17,830 bases of DNA. Origin: Clostridia bacterium. Lineage in GTDB: Bacteria; Bacillota; Clostridia; Christensenellales; Borkfalkiaceae. The notes below the pieces were generated by a model. That model saw only the letters and a program-made list of their open reading frames with translations. It was not told the DNA's origin and did not search any database. The translations under genes and the position numbers were made by a program. Shown piece by piece: positions 7,550-12,852 of the stretch. Numbering within the stretch: the stretch's first letter is position 1; every line of letters starts with the position of its first letter. Where the stretch lies: NCBI GenBank assembly GCA_029071285.1, contig JAIEAS010000043.1, positions 1 to 17,830 on the forward strand. The letters run 5' to 3'.

Positions 7550-8578
7550 CTATATCGGTATCCCGAATATTGCTATAACTGCGGTTATTACGCAGGGGAT
7601 TGTAACTACGCTTAATATCGTGCCCGTGACGAAGGCGGCGGTTGCGGTTTCCTTGTCGCCGTCAAAGGTTTCCGCCATAGCCACGACCGAGGCGGCGGGC
7701 GACATTGCCATTGCTATCACGGGCGCAAGGTAAACGTATTCTTCAAACCCGCAGTCCGCGCCCGCGCCGAAAAACCGGGTAAACGGCAACACTAAAAGCA
7801 GAGTTAAAAAGGGTGCAACGATAAGCCTTAACGCGCCGGATATATACACGCCTTTTTTGCAGAACAGACTTTTCGCGGGAGTTTCGGCAAGGCGTATTCC
7901 TACGATTATCATAGACAGCGGCGCGGTGCAGTAGCCGAGATATTTGGGGAATATCCCGAGCCCTTTTACCGCGTCAATCATAAAAAAGTTTATTTCCGGT
8001 ACGAAGAAAAGTACCGCTGCAACCACGCTGGTTATTATCGCGGGATTTAAAAATACCTTCTTGGGGCGTATCTGCTTGAAGTCGCCGGTAATCAGAACCA
8101 CGCCCACCGTCCAGCACAGAATTATGAACGCGACGTTGAACACCATTACGTACATTGTCGCAAGCGGGTTGCCGTCGGTGAACGCCTCGACGAAGGGCAC
8201 GCCCAAGAACCCGCAGTTTGAAAACACCGCCACGTACGAGTAAACCCTCGCCGCGCTTTTGTCCTTAGCTTTTATAAAAACTAATTTTGAAACGCCGAGC
8301 ATTAATAAGAGCGAGGCGACCGCAAAGGCAAAGGATATGCCAAAGTTTTTCAAAAGAATTAATCGGCTTACCGATTGGACGACCTCGAATTCCGCGTCCG
8401 TAAACACGCAAAAGGATTTGACTACCAGCGCGGGCTGGCAGACGTATAAAAGCACGTTCGAGAGGGTGAGCGTTCCGCCCTCGCCTATCATTTTAAGTTT
8501 TTTCAGCGCGAACCCCGGCACGGCGAACGCGGCAAGCACCAACATAATAATCAGTACTTTTAAATATAACATTCCCAT
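7550..8578 (-). CDS. AEC (auxin efflux carrier) family transporter
   Basis: The 342-residue polytopic membrane protein has about ten hydrophobic segments in two halves. The conserved first-half motif region TLTLSNVLLYVCQPALVV and a C-terminal MSPAASVVAMAETFDGDKE followed by a helix are typical of the family. AEC members in bacteria move small organic acids such as malate, or other anions; the substrate here is unknown. The gene begins 4 bases after the mnmA stop, so it is probably co-transcribed with mnmA. No good ribosome-binding site sits at normal distance, which suggests translational coupling. The third codon is also ATG and could be the start. Confidence 0.88.
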   Translation of the reverse strand: MGMLYLKVLIIMLVLAAFAVPGFALKKLKMIGEGGTLTLSNVLLYVCQPALVVKSFCVFTDAEFEVVQSVSRLILLKNFGISFAFAVASLLLMLGVSKLVFIKAKDKSAARVYSYVAVFSNCGFLGVPFVEAFTDGNPLATMYVMVFNVAFIILCWTVGVVLITGDFKQIRPKKVFLNPAIITSVVAAVLFFVPEINFFMIDAVKGLGIFPKYLGYCTAPLSMIIVGIRLAETPAKSLFCKKGVYISGALRLIVAPFLTLLLVLPFTRFFGAGADCGFEEYVYLAPVIAMAMSPAASVVAMAETFDGDKETATAAFVTGTILSVVTIPCVITAVIAIFGIPI

Positions 8579-8582
8579 ATAA

Positions 8583-9656
8583 TCAGTAGTAAACTTCCTC
8601 TATAACCCCGCCGCCGAGGCAGGCAACTTCATCGTAAAACACAGCGTATTGTCCTTCGGTTACGGCGCGCTGAGGCTCGTTAAATTCCACGAGCGCACCG
8701 CCGTCTTTCAGCGTTACGCGCACTTTCTGCTCGGACTGGCGGTAGCGGAATTTCGCCGTGCAGTCAAAGGATATATCGGGCTCAAAGCCAATCCAGTTCA
8801 GTCCCGAAACTCTGCACGCCTTCGAGTACAGCGGGCTTTCGTCGCCGTGGGAGACGTAGAGGATATTGTTTTTCAAATCCTTTTTTACGACGAACCACCT
8901 GCCTTCTTCGCCCGCCCGTCCGCCGAGGTCAAGCCCCTTGCGCTGACCTATCGTGTAGTACATAAGCCCGATATGTTCGCCGACCTTTTCGCCGCCGAGG
9001 GTAAGAATTTTTCCGCTCTGCGCGGGCAGGTAGTTCTGTAAAAATTTTCTGAAATTGCGCTCGCCGATAAAGCATATCCCCGTGGAATCCTTCTTCGAAG
9101 CGGTCGCAAGTCCGTTTTCTTCGGCAAGCTTTCTCACTTCCGTCTTGGGCATATCCGCGAGCGGAAACAGCACGTTTGCAAGCTGTTCCTCGCGCACCTG
9201 ATTTAAAAAGTAGGTCTGGTCCTTGCCCGCGTCCGCGGCTTTTAAAAGACGGTGTCTGCCGTTCGCGTGTTCTATCTTGCAGTAATGCCCCGTCGCAACG
9301 AAGTCCGCGCCTAAACTCAGCGCATAGTCGCGGAAGGGACCGAACTTAATTTCGCGGTTGCACAAAACGTCGGGGTTGGGAGTTCTGCCCGCCTTATATT
9401 CCGCAAGGAAATATGAAAAGACGCGCTCCTCGTACTGCTTTGCGAAGTTCACACTGTAGTAGGGGATATCCAGTGCCGAACACACGCGCTGAACGTCGGC
9501 GTAGTCGGCTTCGGCACTGCACGCGCCGCGGGCGTCTTCCTCTTCCCAGTTGAGCATATACAGCCCTATTACGTTGTAGCCCTGCCGTTTTAAAATGAGC
9601 GCAGCCGCGGACGAATCCACGCCGCCGCTCATTCCCACGACAACCGTTTTCGACAT
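8583..9656 (-). CDS. mnmA: tRNA-specific 2-thiouridylase MnmA
   Basis: The 357-residue enzyme transfers sulfur to C2 of U34 in the wobble position of tRNAs for Glu, Gln and Lys, via an adenylated intermediate. Visible marks are the PP-loop SGGVDSS (10-16), the catalytic cysteines in NPDVLCN (Cys99) and GICFIGE (Cys195), GHYCKIE (123-129), DQTYFL (146-151), and the C-terminal beta-barrel region. I place the start at the ATG at 9656. An AGGTG site lies about 6 bases upstream and the protein then begins SKTVVVGMSGG as in homologues. An in-frame extension to 9713 would run through the promoter. Length is normal. Confidence 0.96.
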   Translation of the reverse strand: MSKTVVVGMSGGVDSSAAALILKRQGYNVIGLYMLNWEEEDARGACSAEADYADVQRVCSALDIPYYSVNFAKQYEERVFSYFLAEYKAGRTPNPDVLCNREIKFGPFRDYALSLGADFVATGHYCKIEHANGRHRLLKAADAGKDQTYFLNQVREEQLANVLFPLADMPKTEVRKLAEENGLATASKKDSTGICFIGERNFRKFLQNYLPAQSGKILTLGGEKVGEHIGLMYYTIGQRKGLDLGGRAGEEGRWFVVKKDLKNNILYVSHGDESPLYSKACRVSGLNWIGFEPDISFDCTAKFRYRQSEQKVRVTLKDGGALVEFNEPQRAVTEGQYAVFYDEVACLGGGVIEEVYY

Positions 9657-9684
9657 ATTTACACCTGCAATTAATTTTAAAATA

Positions 9685-9741
9685 ATTATATCACGGCATA
9701 TTAAGATTTGCAATTAATTTGTTTTGTGGTATAATACCGCT
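9685..9741. promoter_or_regulatory. Divergent promoters sharing one palindromic -35 hexamer (mnmA and DUF4250/tRNA-Arg)
   Basis: TTGCAA at 9708-9713 is its own reverse complement. Leftward (-), it is followed after 17 bp by TATAAT (9690-9685), with a TGn extended -10, toward mnmA. Rightward (+), it is followed after 16 bp by TATAAT (9730-9735), also with TGn (9727-9729), toward the DUF4250 gene. The ATG at 9742 lies six bases after that -10, so the rightward mRNA would be leaderless. Both promoter reads come directly from the sequence; their activity is inferred. Confidence 0.75.
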
Positions 9742-9921
9742 ATGGATTTGCCGCAGGACGATTTTATTTTACTCTCTTTTATAAACACCAAGCTGCGCGA
9801 CGAGTACTCCTCGCTTGATGAGCTTTGCGACAGTCTGGATATACCGTGCGAAACAATCTTGTCGCGGCTGGATAATCTGGGTTACACCTACGACGAAGAT
9901 AAAAACGCCTTTACAAGATAA
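9742..9921 (+). CDS. DUF4250 family small protein
   Basis: The 59-residue acidic protein MDLPQDDFILLSFINTKLRD... matches the DUF4250 pattern as I recall it: an N-terminal LP-D start, LLS-NTKLRD-Y-SLD-LC, and a GY-YD C-terminal motif. Function is unknown. The start at 9742 is chosen because the upstream in-frame TTG at 9724 would require translating the -10 box. There is no Shine-Dalgarno sequence, and the position fits a leaderless message. tRNA-Arg begins 5 bases after the stop, so the two are probably on one transcript. Confidence 0.85.
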   Translation: MDLPQDDFILLSFINTKLRDEYSSLDELCDSLDIPCETILSRLDNLGYTYDEDKNAFTR

Positions 9922-9926
9922 TATAC

Positions 9927-10004
9927 GTACCCGTAGCGCAATTGGATTAGAGTTTCAGATTCCGATTCTGACGGTTGCAGGTTCGAGCCCTGTCGGGTAC
10001 ACCA
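9927..10004 (+). tRNA. tRNA-Arg(CCG)
   Basis: The full cloverleaf is readable. The acceptor is GTACCCG (9927-9933) with CGGGTAC (9994-10000), discriminator A, and encoded CCA (10002-10004). The anticodon stem TCAGA/TCTGA (9955-9959 with 9967-9971) closes the loop TTCCGAT, with anticodon CCG at 9962-9964. The T arm is GCAGG-TTCGAGC-CCTGT. The D stem (9936-9939 with 9950-9953) is weak, with one G-A mismatch and one G-U. It decodes CGG. No independent -35 precedes it; only a GATAAT-like box overlaps the end of the DUF4250 gene, so it probably depends on read-through from the upstream promoter. Confidence 0.95.
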
Positions 10005-10044
10005 AACAGTCCGCCCGCACATTTGTGCGGGCGGACTGTTTATT
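10005..10044 (+). terminator. Intrinsic terminator after tRNA-Arg
   Basis: A perfect 16-bp stem (10005-10020 with 10025-10040) with loop ATTT starts immediately after the tRNA CCA and is followed by TATTATA. It ends the DUF4250-tRNA-Arg transcript. Confidence 0.85.
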
Positions 10045-10059
10045 ATAGAGCAATAGCCT

Positions 10060-10177
10060 CCGTCGTACCGAAGCGCGTATGCGCTTACGCTATGTGCCGC
10101 TTGTTCGTGCGAGCGAAGCGACGCCCAACCGAGGGGACCCCTTCAGGGGTTTCGGTTGAATCCATTCGGGCGCACCA
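10060..10177. repeat. Multi-hairpin intergenic element ending in a tRNA-like 3' end
   Basis: Three local palindromes lie in a row. They are AAGCGC-GTAT-GCGCTT (10071-10086), a CGCTT...AAGCG hairpin (about 10098-10120), and a compound one from about 10127 to 10157 with outer arms AACCGA/TCGGTT and an inner ACCCC-TTCA-GGGGT. The element ends with GGTTGAATCC (10154-10163) and GGGCGCACCA (10168-10177). These look like a worn T arm and a tRNA acceptor with CCA, and an intrinsic terminator follows as after a tRNA. The T stem does not pair and no 5' acceptor half is visible, so it is not a working tRNA. Repeat status is inferred from recalled similarity to tRNA-adjacent repeats. Confidence 0.45.
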
Positions 10178-10184
10178 AAATTTT

Positions 10185-10208
10185 AACCCCGCGTTTGCGG
10201 GGTTTTAT
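10185..10208 (+). terminator. Intrinsic terminator
   Basis: AACCCCGC (10185-10192), loop GTTT and GCGGGGTT (10197-10204) form a perfect 8-bp stem running into TTATTTTT. No gene lies directly upstream on this strand apart from the tRNA-like remnant, which suggests a tRNA once preceded it. Confidence 0.7.
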
Positions 10209-10222
10209 TTTTGCACTAAAAT

Positions 10223-10372
10223 TTAAAGTAAAGTTTTGTACCAGTTCCAGACATCTTTAAAAAAGTTCCATATATTATCACCTTGCACCGCGTATAGGCA
10301 ACAAAACTCAATTACGATTACCGCAACAAACAGCAAAATACCTATTAATATATATTTCAATATCTTTTTCAT
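10223..10372 (-). CDS. Small single-span membrane peptide (49 aa) coupled to the SLOG gene
   Basis: The peptide begins MKKILKYILIGILLFVAVIV, has one hydrophobic helix (about 5-27) with two adjacent cysteines, and ends with a Trp-rich amphipathic tail (NIWNFFKDVWNWYKTLL). Its ATG overlaps the TGA of the upstream SLOG gene in an ATGA junction. AGGGGG lies just upstream as a ribosome-binding site. These two signs support a real gene despite its size. The basic N-terminus suggests an inside-to-outside orientation. I know no family for it. Being co-expressed with a SLOG protein, it may act at the membrane with it, which is inference. Confidence 0.7.
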   Translation of the reverse strand: MKKILKYILIGILLFVAVIVIEFCCLYAVQGDNIWNFFKDVWNWYKTLL

Positions 10373-10878
10373 TTATCCCCCCTGTATAAGTCTATTAGCA
10401 CGATAGATTTATTTTCTTTATGTGCGTAGTTAATCGTGTACCAAGTACCGCCTTTTTCAATGCCGTTGAATACTGCAATTACAAGCTCGCTTTTATCCAC
10501 CATATAGCGGTTACGCTTTAACATACACTCGGTGGTATACCGCTCGGAAATAATGTTTATTTTGTCCGCACGCTTTAAAATGCCGTTATAGCGCAACTTG
10601 TCTTTATCGTTCCATTTTGAAGTTTGATTAGGGCAAGGAATAGCGCACTCTAAGGTAACAGGGTAATACTTCCGCAGTTTCAATACAATTTCCGCAAAGT
10701 CTAAATCTGTGCCCAAAGCCATACCCGAAATAAAGTTTGTTATTCCGTACTCGGTAATAGCAAGCTTTATTTTTTCTTCGAGCTTTTTTAAATAGTCGTT
10801 GTGTTTCTGTTTGTCAACGCCGTACTTAAACGGAAAACCCTTCGGGCGGTGTCCTGTACAGCAACAAGTTTTTATCAT
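10369..10878 (-). CDS. SLOG superfamily protein (DUF1273/YpsA-like)
   Basis: The 169-residue protein starts CCCTGHRPKGFPFKYG, with the TGHRP motif at 8-12 characteristic of the DUF1273/YpsA branch of SLOG Rossmann-fold proteins. SGMALGTD (51-58) and AVFNG (135-139) followed by KGGTWYTINYA (142-152) match the nucleotide-binding loops of the fold. SLOG domains are thought to bind or process nucleotide-derived ligands. Some are sensors or effectors in conflict systems, while YpsA itself is linked to cell division in Firmicutes. GGAG lies 10 bases before the start. The gene is divergent from a Cro/C1-type regulator and overlaps the small membrane-peptide gene, in DNA that is AT-richer than the flanking core genes. 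Confidence 0.88.
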   Translation of the reverse strand: MIKTCCCTGHRPKGFPFKYGVDKQKHNDYLKKLEEKIKLAITEYGITNFISGMALGTDLDFAEIVLKLRKYYPVTLECAIPCPNQTSKWNDKDKLRYNGILKRADKINIISERYTTECMLKRNRYMVDKSELVIAVFNGIEKGGTWYTINYAHKENKSIVLIDLYRGDK

Positions 10879-10907
10879 TTATAAATAACTCCATTTTAAT
10901 CCGGATT

Positions 10908-10936
10908 TTCATAAGCGTTGGTGCACCAACGACCAA
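10908..10936 (-). promoter_or_regulatory. Probable SLOG-gene promoter with operator 1 in its spacer
   Basis: On the minus strand TTGGTC (10936-10931) and TATGAA (10913-10908) are separated by 17 bp. The spacer contains the perfect palindrome CGTTGGTGCACCAACG (10916-10931). A repressor bound there would block this promoter. Confidence 0.6.
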
Positions 10937-10952
10937 AAATTCCATAAGCACA

Positions 10953-10980
10953 TATAATACCCTTGTTGGTACACCAACAA
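10953..10980 (+). promoter_or_regulatory. Regulator promoter -10 box and operator 2
   Basis: TATAAT (10953-10958) lies about 40 bases before the regulator ATG, with only a weak -35. Operator 2, TTGTTGGT-AC-ACCAACAA (10963-10980), covers the expected transcription start and shares GTTGGT...ACCAAC with operator 1. The layout suggests autoregulation. Confidence 0.6.
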
Positions 10981-10997
10981 AAGAGGGTAAAAAAAAT

Positions 10998-11231
10998 ATG
11001 AGATTAGTTGATGCTGTTTATGCAAGGATTATGGAACTTGCGGAAGAAAAAGAAATGAATGTTAATGCTTTTGCCAATATGTGCGGCATTCCCCGTTCAA
11101 CAATAGTTACTATGCCAAGGAGTAAGACTGCTAAGCTTTCTACAATTTACGGCGTTTGCGAAGGTGTAAATATTACTTTACAAGAATTTTTTAATTCGCC
11201 TATATTTAGCCGTGAAAATATTGTAGATTAA
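10998..11231 (+). CDS. Small Cro/C1-type (XRE family) helix-turn-helix regulator
   Basis: The 77-residue protein is a single DNA-binding domain: VYARIMELAEEKEMNVNAFA (helices 1-2), a recognition region GIPRSTIVTMPRSKTAK (about 30-46), then LSTIYGVCEGVNITLQEFF, the classic C-terminal end of XRE-type domains. A purine-rich AAAAGAGGG precedes the ATG. It is divergent from the SLOG gene. Palindromes lie in both promoters and just after its stop, so it most likely represses both directions. A hairpin with a T run at 11311-11344 can end its transcript. Confidence 0.85.
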   Translation: MRLVDAVYARIMELAEEKEMNVNAFANMCGIPRSTIVTMPRSKTAKLSTIYGVCEGVNITLQEFFNSPIFSRENIVD

Positions 11232-11234
11232 AAA

Positions 11235-11260
11235 TATAATGTTGGTATGCCAACATTATA
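11235..11260. promoter_or_regulatory. Third GTTGG...CCAAC palindrome, just after the regulator gene
   Basis: Arms TATAATGTTGG (11235-11245) and CCAACATTATA (11250-11260) are perfect over 11 bp around TATG. The core GTTGGTATGCCAAC resembles operators 1 and 2 but has one mismatched step near the centre. It may be a third operator, or a stem at the 3' end of the regulator transcript; no T run follows directly. Confidence 0.5.
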
Positions 11261-11310
11261 TTACAATTTAAAATATTTATCAACATTAATTGTAAAAAAG
11301 GACTATTAAG

Positions 11311-11344
11311 TCCCCGTTTTCCGAAAAAGAAAACGGGGATTTTT
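11311..11344 (+). terminator. Intrinsic terminator, hairpin copy 1
   Basis: TCCCCGTTTT (11311-11320) pairs with AAAACGGGGA (11330-11339) and is followed by TTTTT. It is oriented to end the regulator transcript. In reverse it lies just after the lipoprotein stop but with a poorer T run. A near copy is at 11769-11798. Confidence 0.8.
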
Positions 11345-11719
11345 CTATTTATTAAATTCACTATGAGAATAATCGTCAAGAGTTACTGAAAAGGGAGTTA
11401 TAGTAAATTTCAGAATTTCCGTAAAGTAATTATTGTGCGCGCCCTCGAAAGTATCCACCGTAATTTTAACGGTAAAAACGTTACCCTTTCTTTCTAAAAT
11501 TTCAAGCTGTGAGTCGCCTATTTCGTAGCGGCGGTTATATCCGTAATAATCTGATATTGCTTTTTCGATATGAGGATGCAATAGCGTAATAGAAAGTTCC
11601 TCATAGTTTGAGCAAGTTGCTTGCGCATAAGCGGGAATTTTTGGTTTTGCTATTGCGGCGCAGGAGCAACCAGTAATAGCTAATAAGACAGACAGCACGA
11701 GTAATTTTATTCTTTTCAT
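11345..11719 (-). CDS. DUF3888-like lipoprotein
   Basis: The 124-residue protein has a lipoprotein signal peptide (KRIKLLVLSVLLAITGCS) with a lipobox ending at Cys18. A short domain follows with LLHPHIEKAISDYYGY (about 47-62) and TFEGAHNNYFTEILKF (about 92-107), resembling the DUF3888 pattern of YYG plus TFxGxHN motifs. It is presumably anchored to the outer face of the membrane; function is unknown. No Shine-Dalgarno sequence precedes the ATG. The gene sits alone on the minus strand between two near-identical hairpins in AT-rich DNA, a layout that suggests insertion. Confidence 0.75.
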   Translation of the reverse strand: MKRIKLLVLSVLLAITGCSCAAIAKPKIPAYAQATCSNYEELSITLLHPHIEKAISDYYGYNRRYEIGDSQLEILERKGNVFTVKITVDTFEGAHNNYFTEILKFTITPFSVTLDDYSHSEFNK

Positions 11720-11768
11720 AGCTATAGTATTTGCAATATTGAATTTTATCTGCCGAAATAATAATTAA

Positions 11769-11803
11769 CCCCCGTTTTCCGAAAAAGGGAAACGGGGGCT
11801 TTT
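11769..11803. terminator. Hairpin copy 2, terminator-like
   Basis: CCCCCGTTTTCC (11769-11780) pairs with GGGAAACGGGGG (11787-11798), loop GAAAAA, followed by CTTTTC. It shares 18 identical bases with the hairpin at 11312-11329. No plus-strand gene lies between the two copies, so as a plus-strand terminator it has nothing of its own to end. It may insulate the downstream bile salt hydrolase gene. Confidence 0.6.
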
Positions 11804-11822
11804 CAAATTTAAAAAAACAGGT

Positions 11823-11834
11823 TATAATTATAAT
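11823..11834 (+). promoter_or_regulatory. Tandem -10 boxes before the choloylglycine hydrolase gene
   Basis: TATAAT occurs twice back to back (11823-11828 and 11829-11834). The first would start transcription right at the GAGGTGAG ribosome-binding site (11835-11842), giving a very short leader. No convincing -35 is visible. Confidence 0.4.
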
Positions 11835-11846
11835 TGAGGTGAGCTT

Positions 11847-12824
11847 ATGTGTACGGCGGCGTGTTATAAGACAAAAGATTTTTACTTCGGGCGGACGCTC
11901 GATTACGATTTTTCTTACGCGGAAGAGGTTACGGTAACACCGCGCAATTTTCCGCTTCCGTTCAAAAATACCGGCGCGCTTAAAACCCATTACGCAATAA
12001 TCGGAATGGCGTTCGTGCCTGACGATTATCCGCTGTATTACGACGCGGTCAACGAAAAAGGGCTGTGTATGGCGGGGCTCAACTTCGTGGGCAACGCGTA
12101 TTACGGCAAGGCGGAAACGGGCAAGCTCAACCTCGCGCAGTACGAGTTTATCCCCTATATACTCGGCAAGTGCGCGAGCGTTAAAGAAGCTTTGAAAGAA
12201 CTCGAAGGCATAAACCTTATTGCCGTCGAATACGCTAAGGGTATGCTCGCGGCGCAGCTGCACTGGATTATCGCGGACAAGCAAAAAGCTATAACGGTTG
12301 AGTTTGTGAAAGAGGGGCTGAAAATTTACGACAACCCAGTGGGTGTGCTCACCAACAATCCGCCCTTTGACGAACAGCTTTTCAATCTTAACAACTATAT
12401 GAGCTTATCGCCCCGCGACCCCGAAAACAAATTTTCGGACAAGCTCAATTTATCTGCTTACAGCAGAGGAATGGGCGCGCTCGGACTGCCCGGCGATTTG
12501 TCGTCGCAGTCGCGTTTCGTGCGGGCAGCGTTCGTGAAAATGAACTCGGTTTCGGGAGACGGCGAAGAGGAGAGTGTAAACCAGTTTTTCCATATCCTCG
12601 GCTCGGTGTGCCAGCCGCGCGGCGCGTGCATTATCGGCAAAGACGGTTACGAAATTTCCATTTACACCTCGTGCTGCAACGCGGCGAAGGGGATATATTA
12701 TTACCAGACTTACGAAAATCACGCGGTTTCGGCGGTGGATATGCACGCGGAAAATCTTGACGGCGGCACTCTTTTCCGCTATCCCATAATCCGCCGCGAA
12801 AATATTACTTTTCAGAATAAATAA
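11847..12824 (+). CDS. Choloylglycine hydrolase family protein, probable bile salt hydrolase
   Basis: This is a 325-residue Ntn hydrolase. Cys2 follows the initiator Met and becomes the N-terminal nucleophile, which fixes the start. Other family positions are visible: Arg16 and Asp19 in GRTLDYD, Asn79 in GLNF, Asn171 in TNNP, and Arg223 in LSSQSRF after the LPGDLSS loop. Length fits bile salt hydrolases (about 315-330). The family cleaves amide bonds of glycine- or taurine-conjugated bile acids, or of penicillin V. The GLPGDLSS-SRF segment and overall resemblance favour the former, but activity and substrate cannot be told apart by eye. No signal peptide is present, so the enzyme is cytoplasmic. 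Glycerol kinase follows after 28 bases, probably co-transcribed. Confidence 0.88.
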   Translation: MCTAACYKTKDFYFGRTLDYDFSYAEEVTVTPRNFPLPFKNTGALKTHYAIIGMAFVPDDYPLYYDAVNEKGLCMAGLNFVGNAYYGKAETGKLNLAQYEFIPYILGKCASVKEALKELEGINLIAVEYAKGMLAAQLHWIIADKQKAITVEFVKEGLKIYDNPVGVLTNNPPFDEQLFNLNNYMSLSPRDPENKFSDKLNLSAYSRGMGALGLPGDLSSQSRFVRAAFVKMNSVSGDGEEESVNQFFHILGSVCQPRGACIIGKDGYEISIYTSCCNAAKGIYYYQTYENHAVSAVDMHAENLDGGTLFRYPIIRRENITFQNK

Positions 12825-12852
12825 CGCCTACCGCAAATACAGGAGATAAATT

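Noticed and set aside
9657..9713. 19-residue N-terminal extension of MnmA
   Set aside because: It overlaps the divergent promoter; the ATG at 9656 has a good ribosome-binding site and matches the family start.
10151..10177. Functional tRNA ending at 10177
   Set aside because: The T stem does not pair, the T loop lacks C56, and no complementary 5' acceptor or anticodon arm is found upstream.
9815..10226. Plus-strand frames 9815-10048 and 9975-10226 over the tRNA region
   Set aside because: They translate tRNA-Arg, its terminator and the multi-hairpin element (for example VRALSGT comes from the T arm). There are no start signals.
10901..11260. CRISPR-like array from the repeated GTTGGT...ACCAAC units
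   Set aside because: The three units are short dyads at unequal spacing with different flanks; they fit operators, not array repeats. No other array was seen in the window.
11601..12284. 227-codon minus-strand frame opposite the choloylglycine hydrolase start
   Set aside because: It crosses a terminator-like hairpin and the promoter of a well-supported gene, and shows no family motif.
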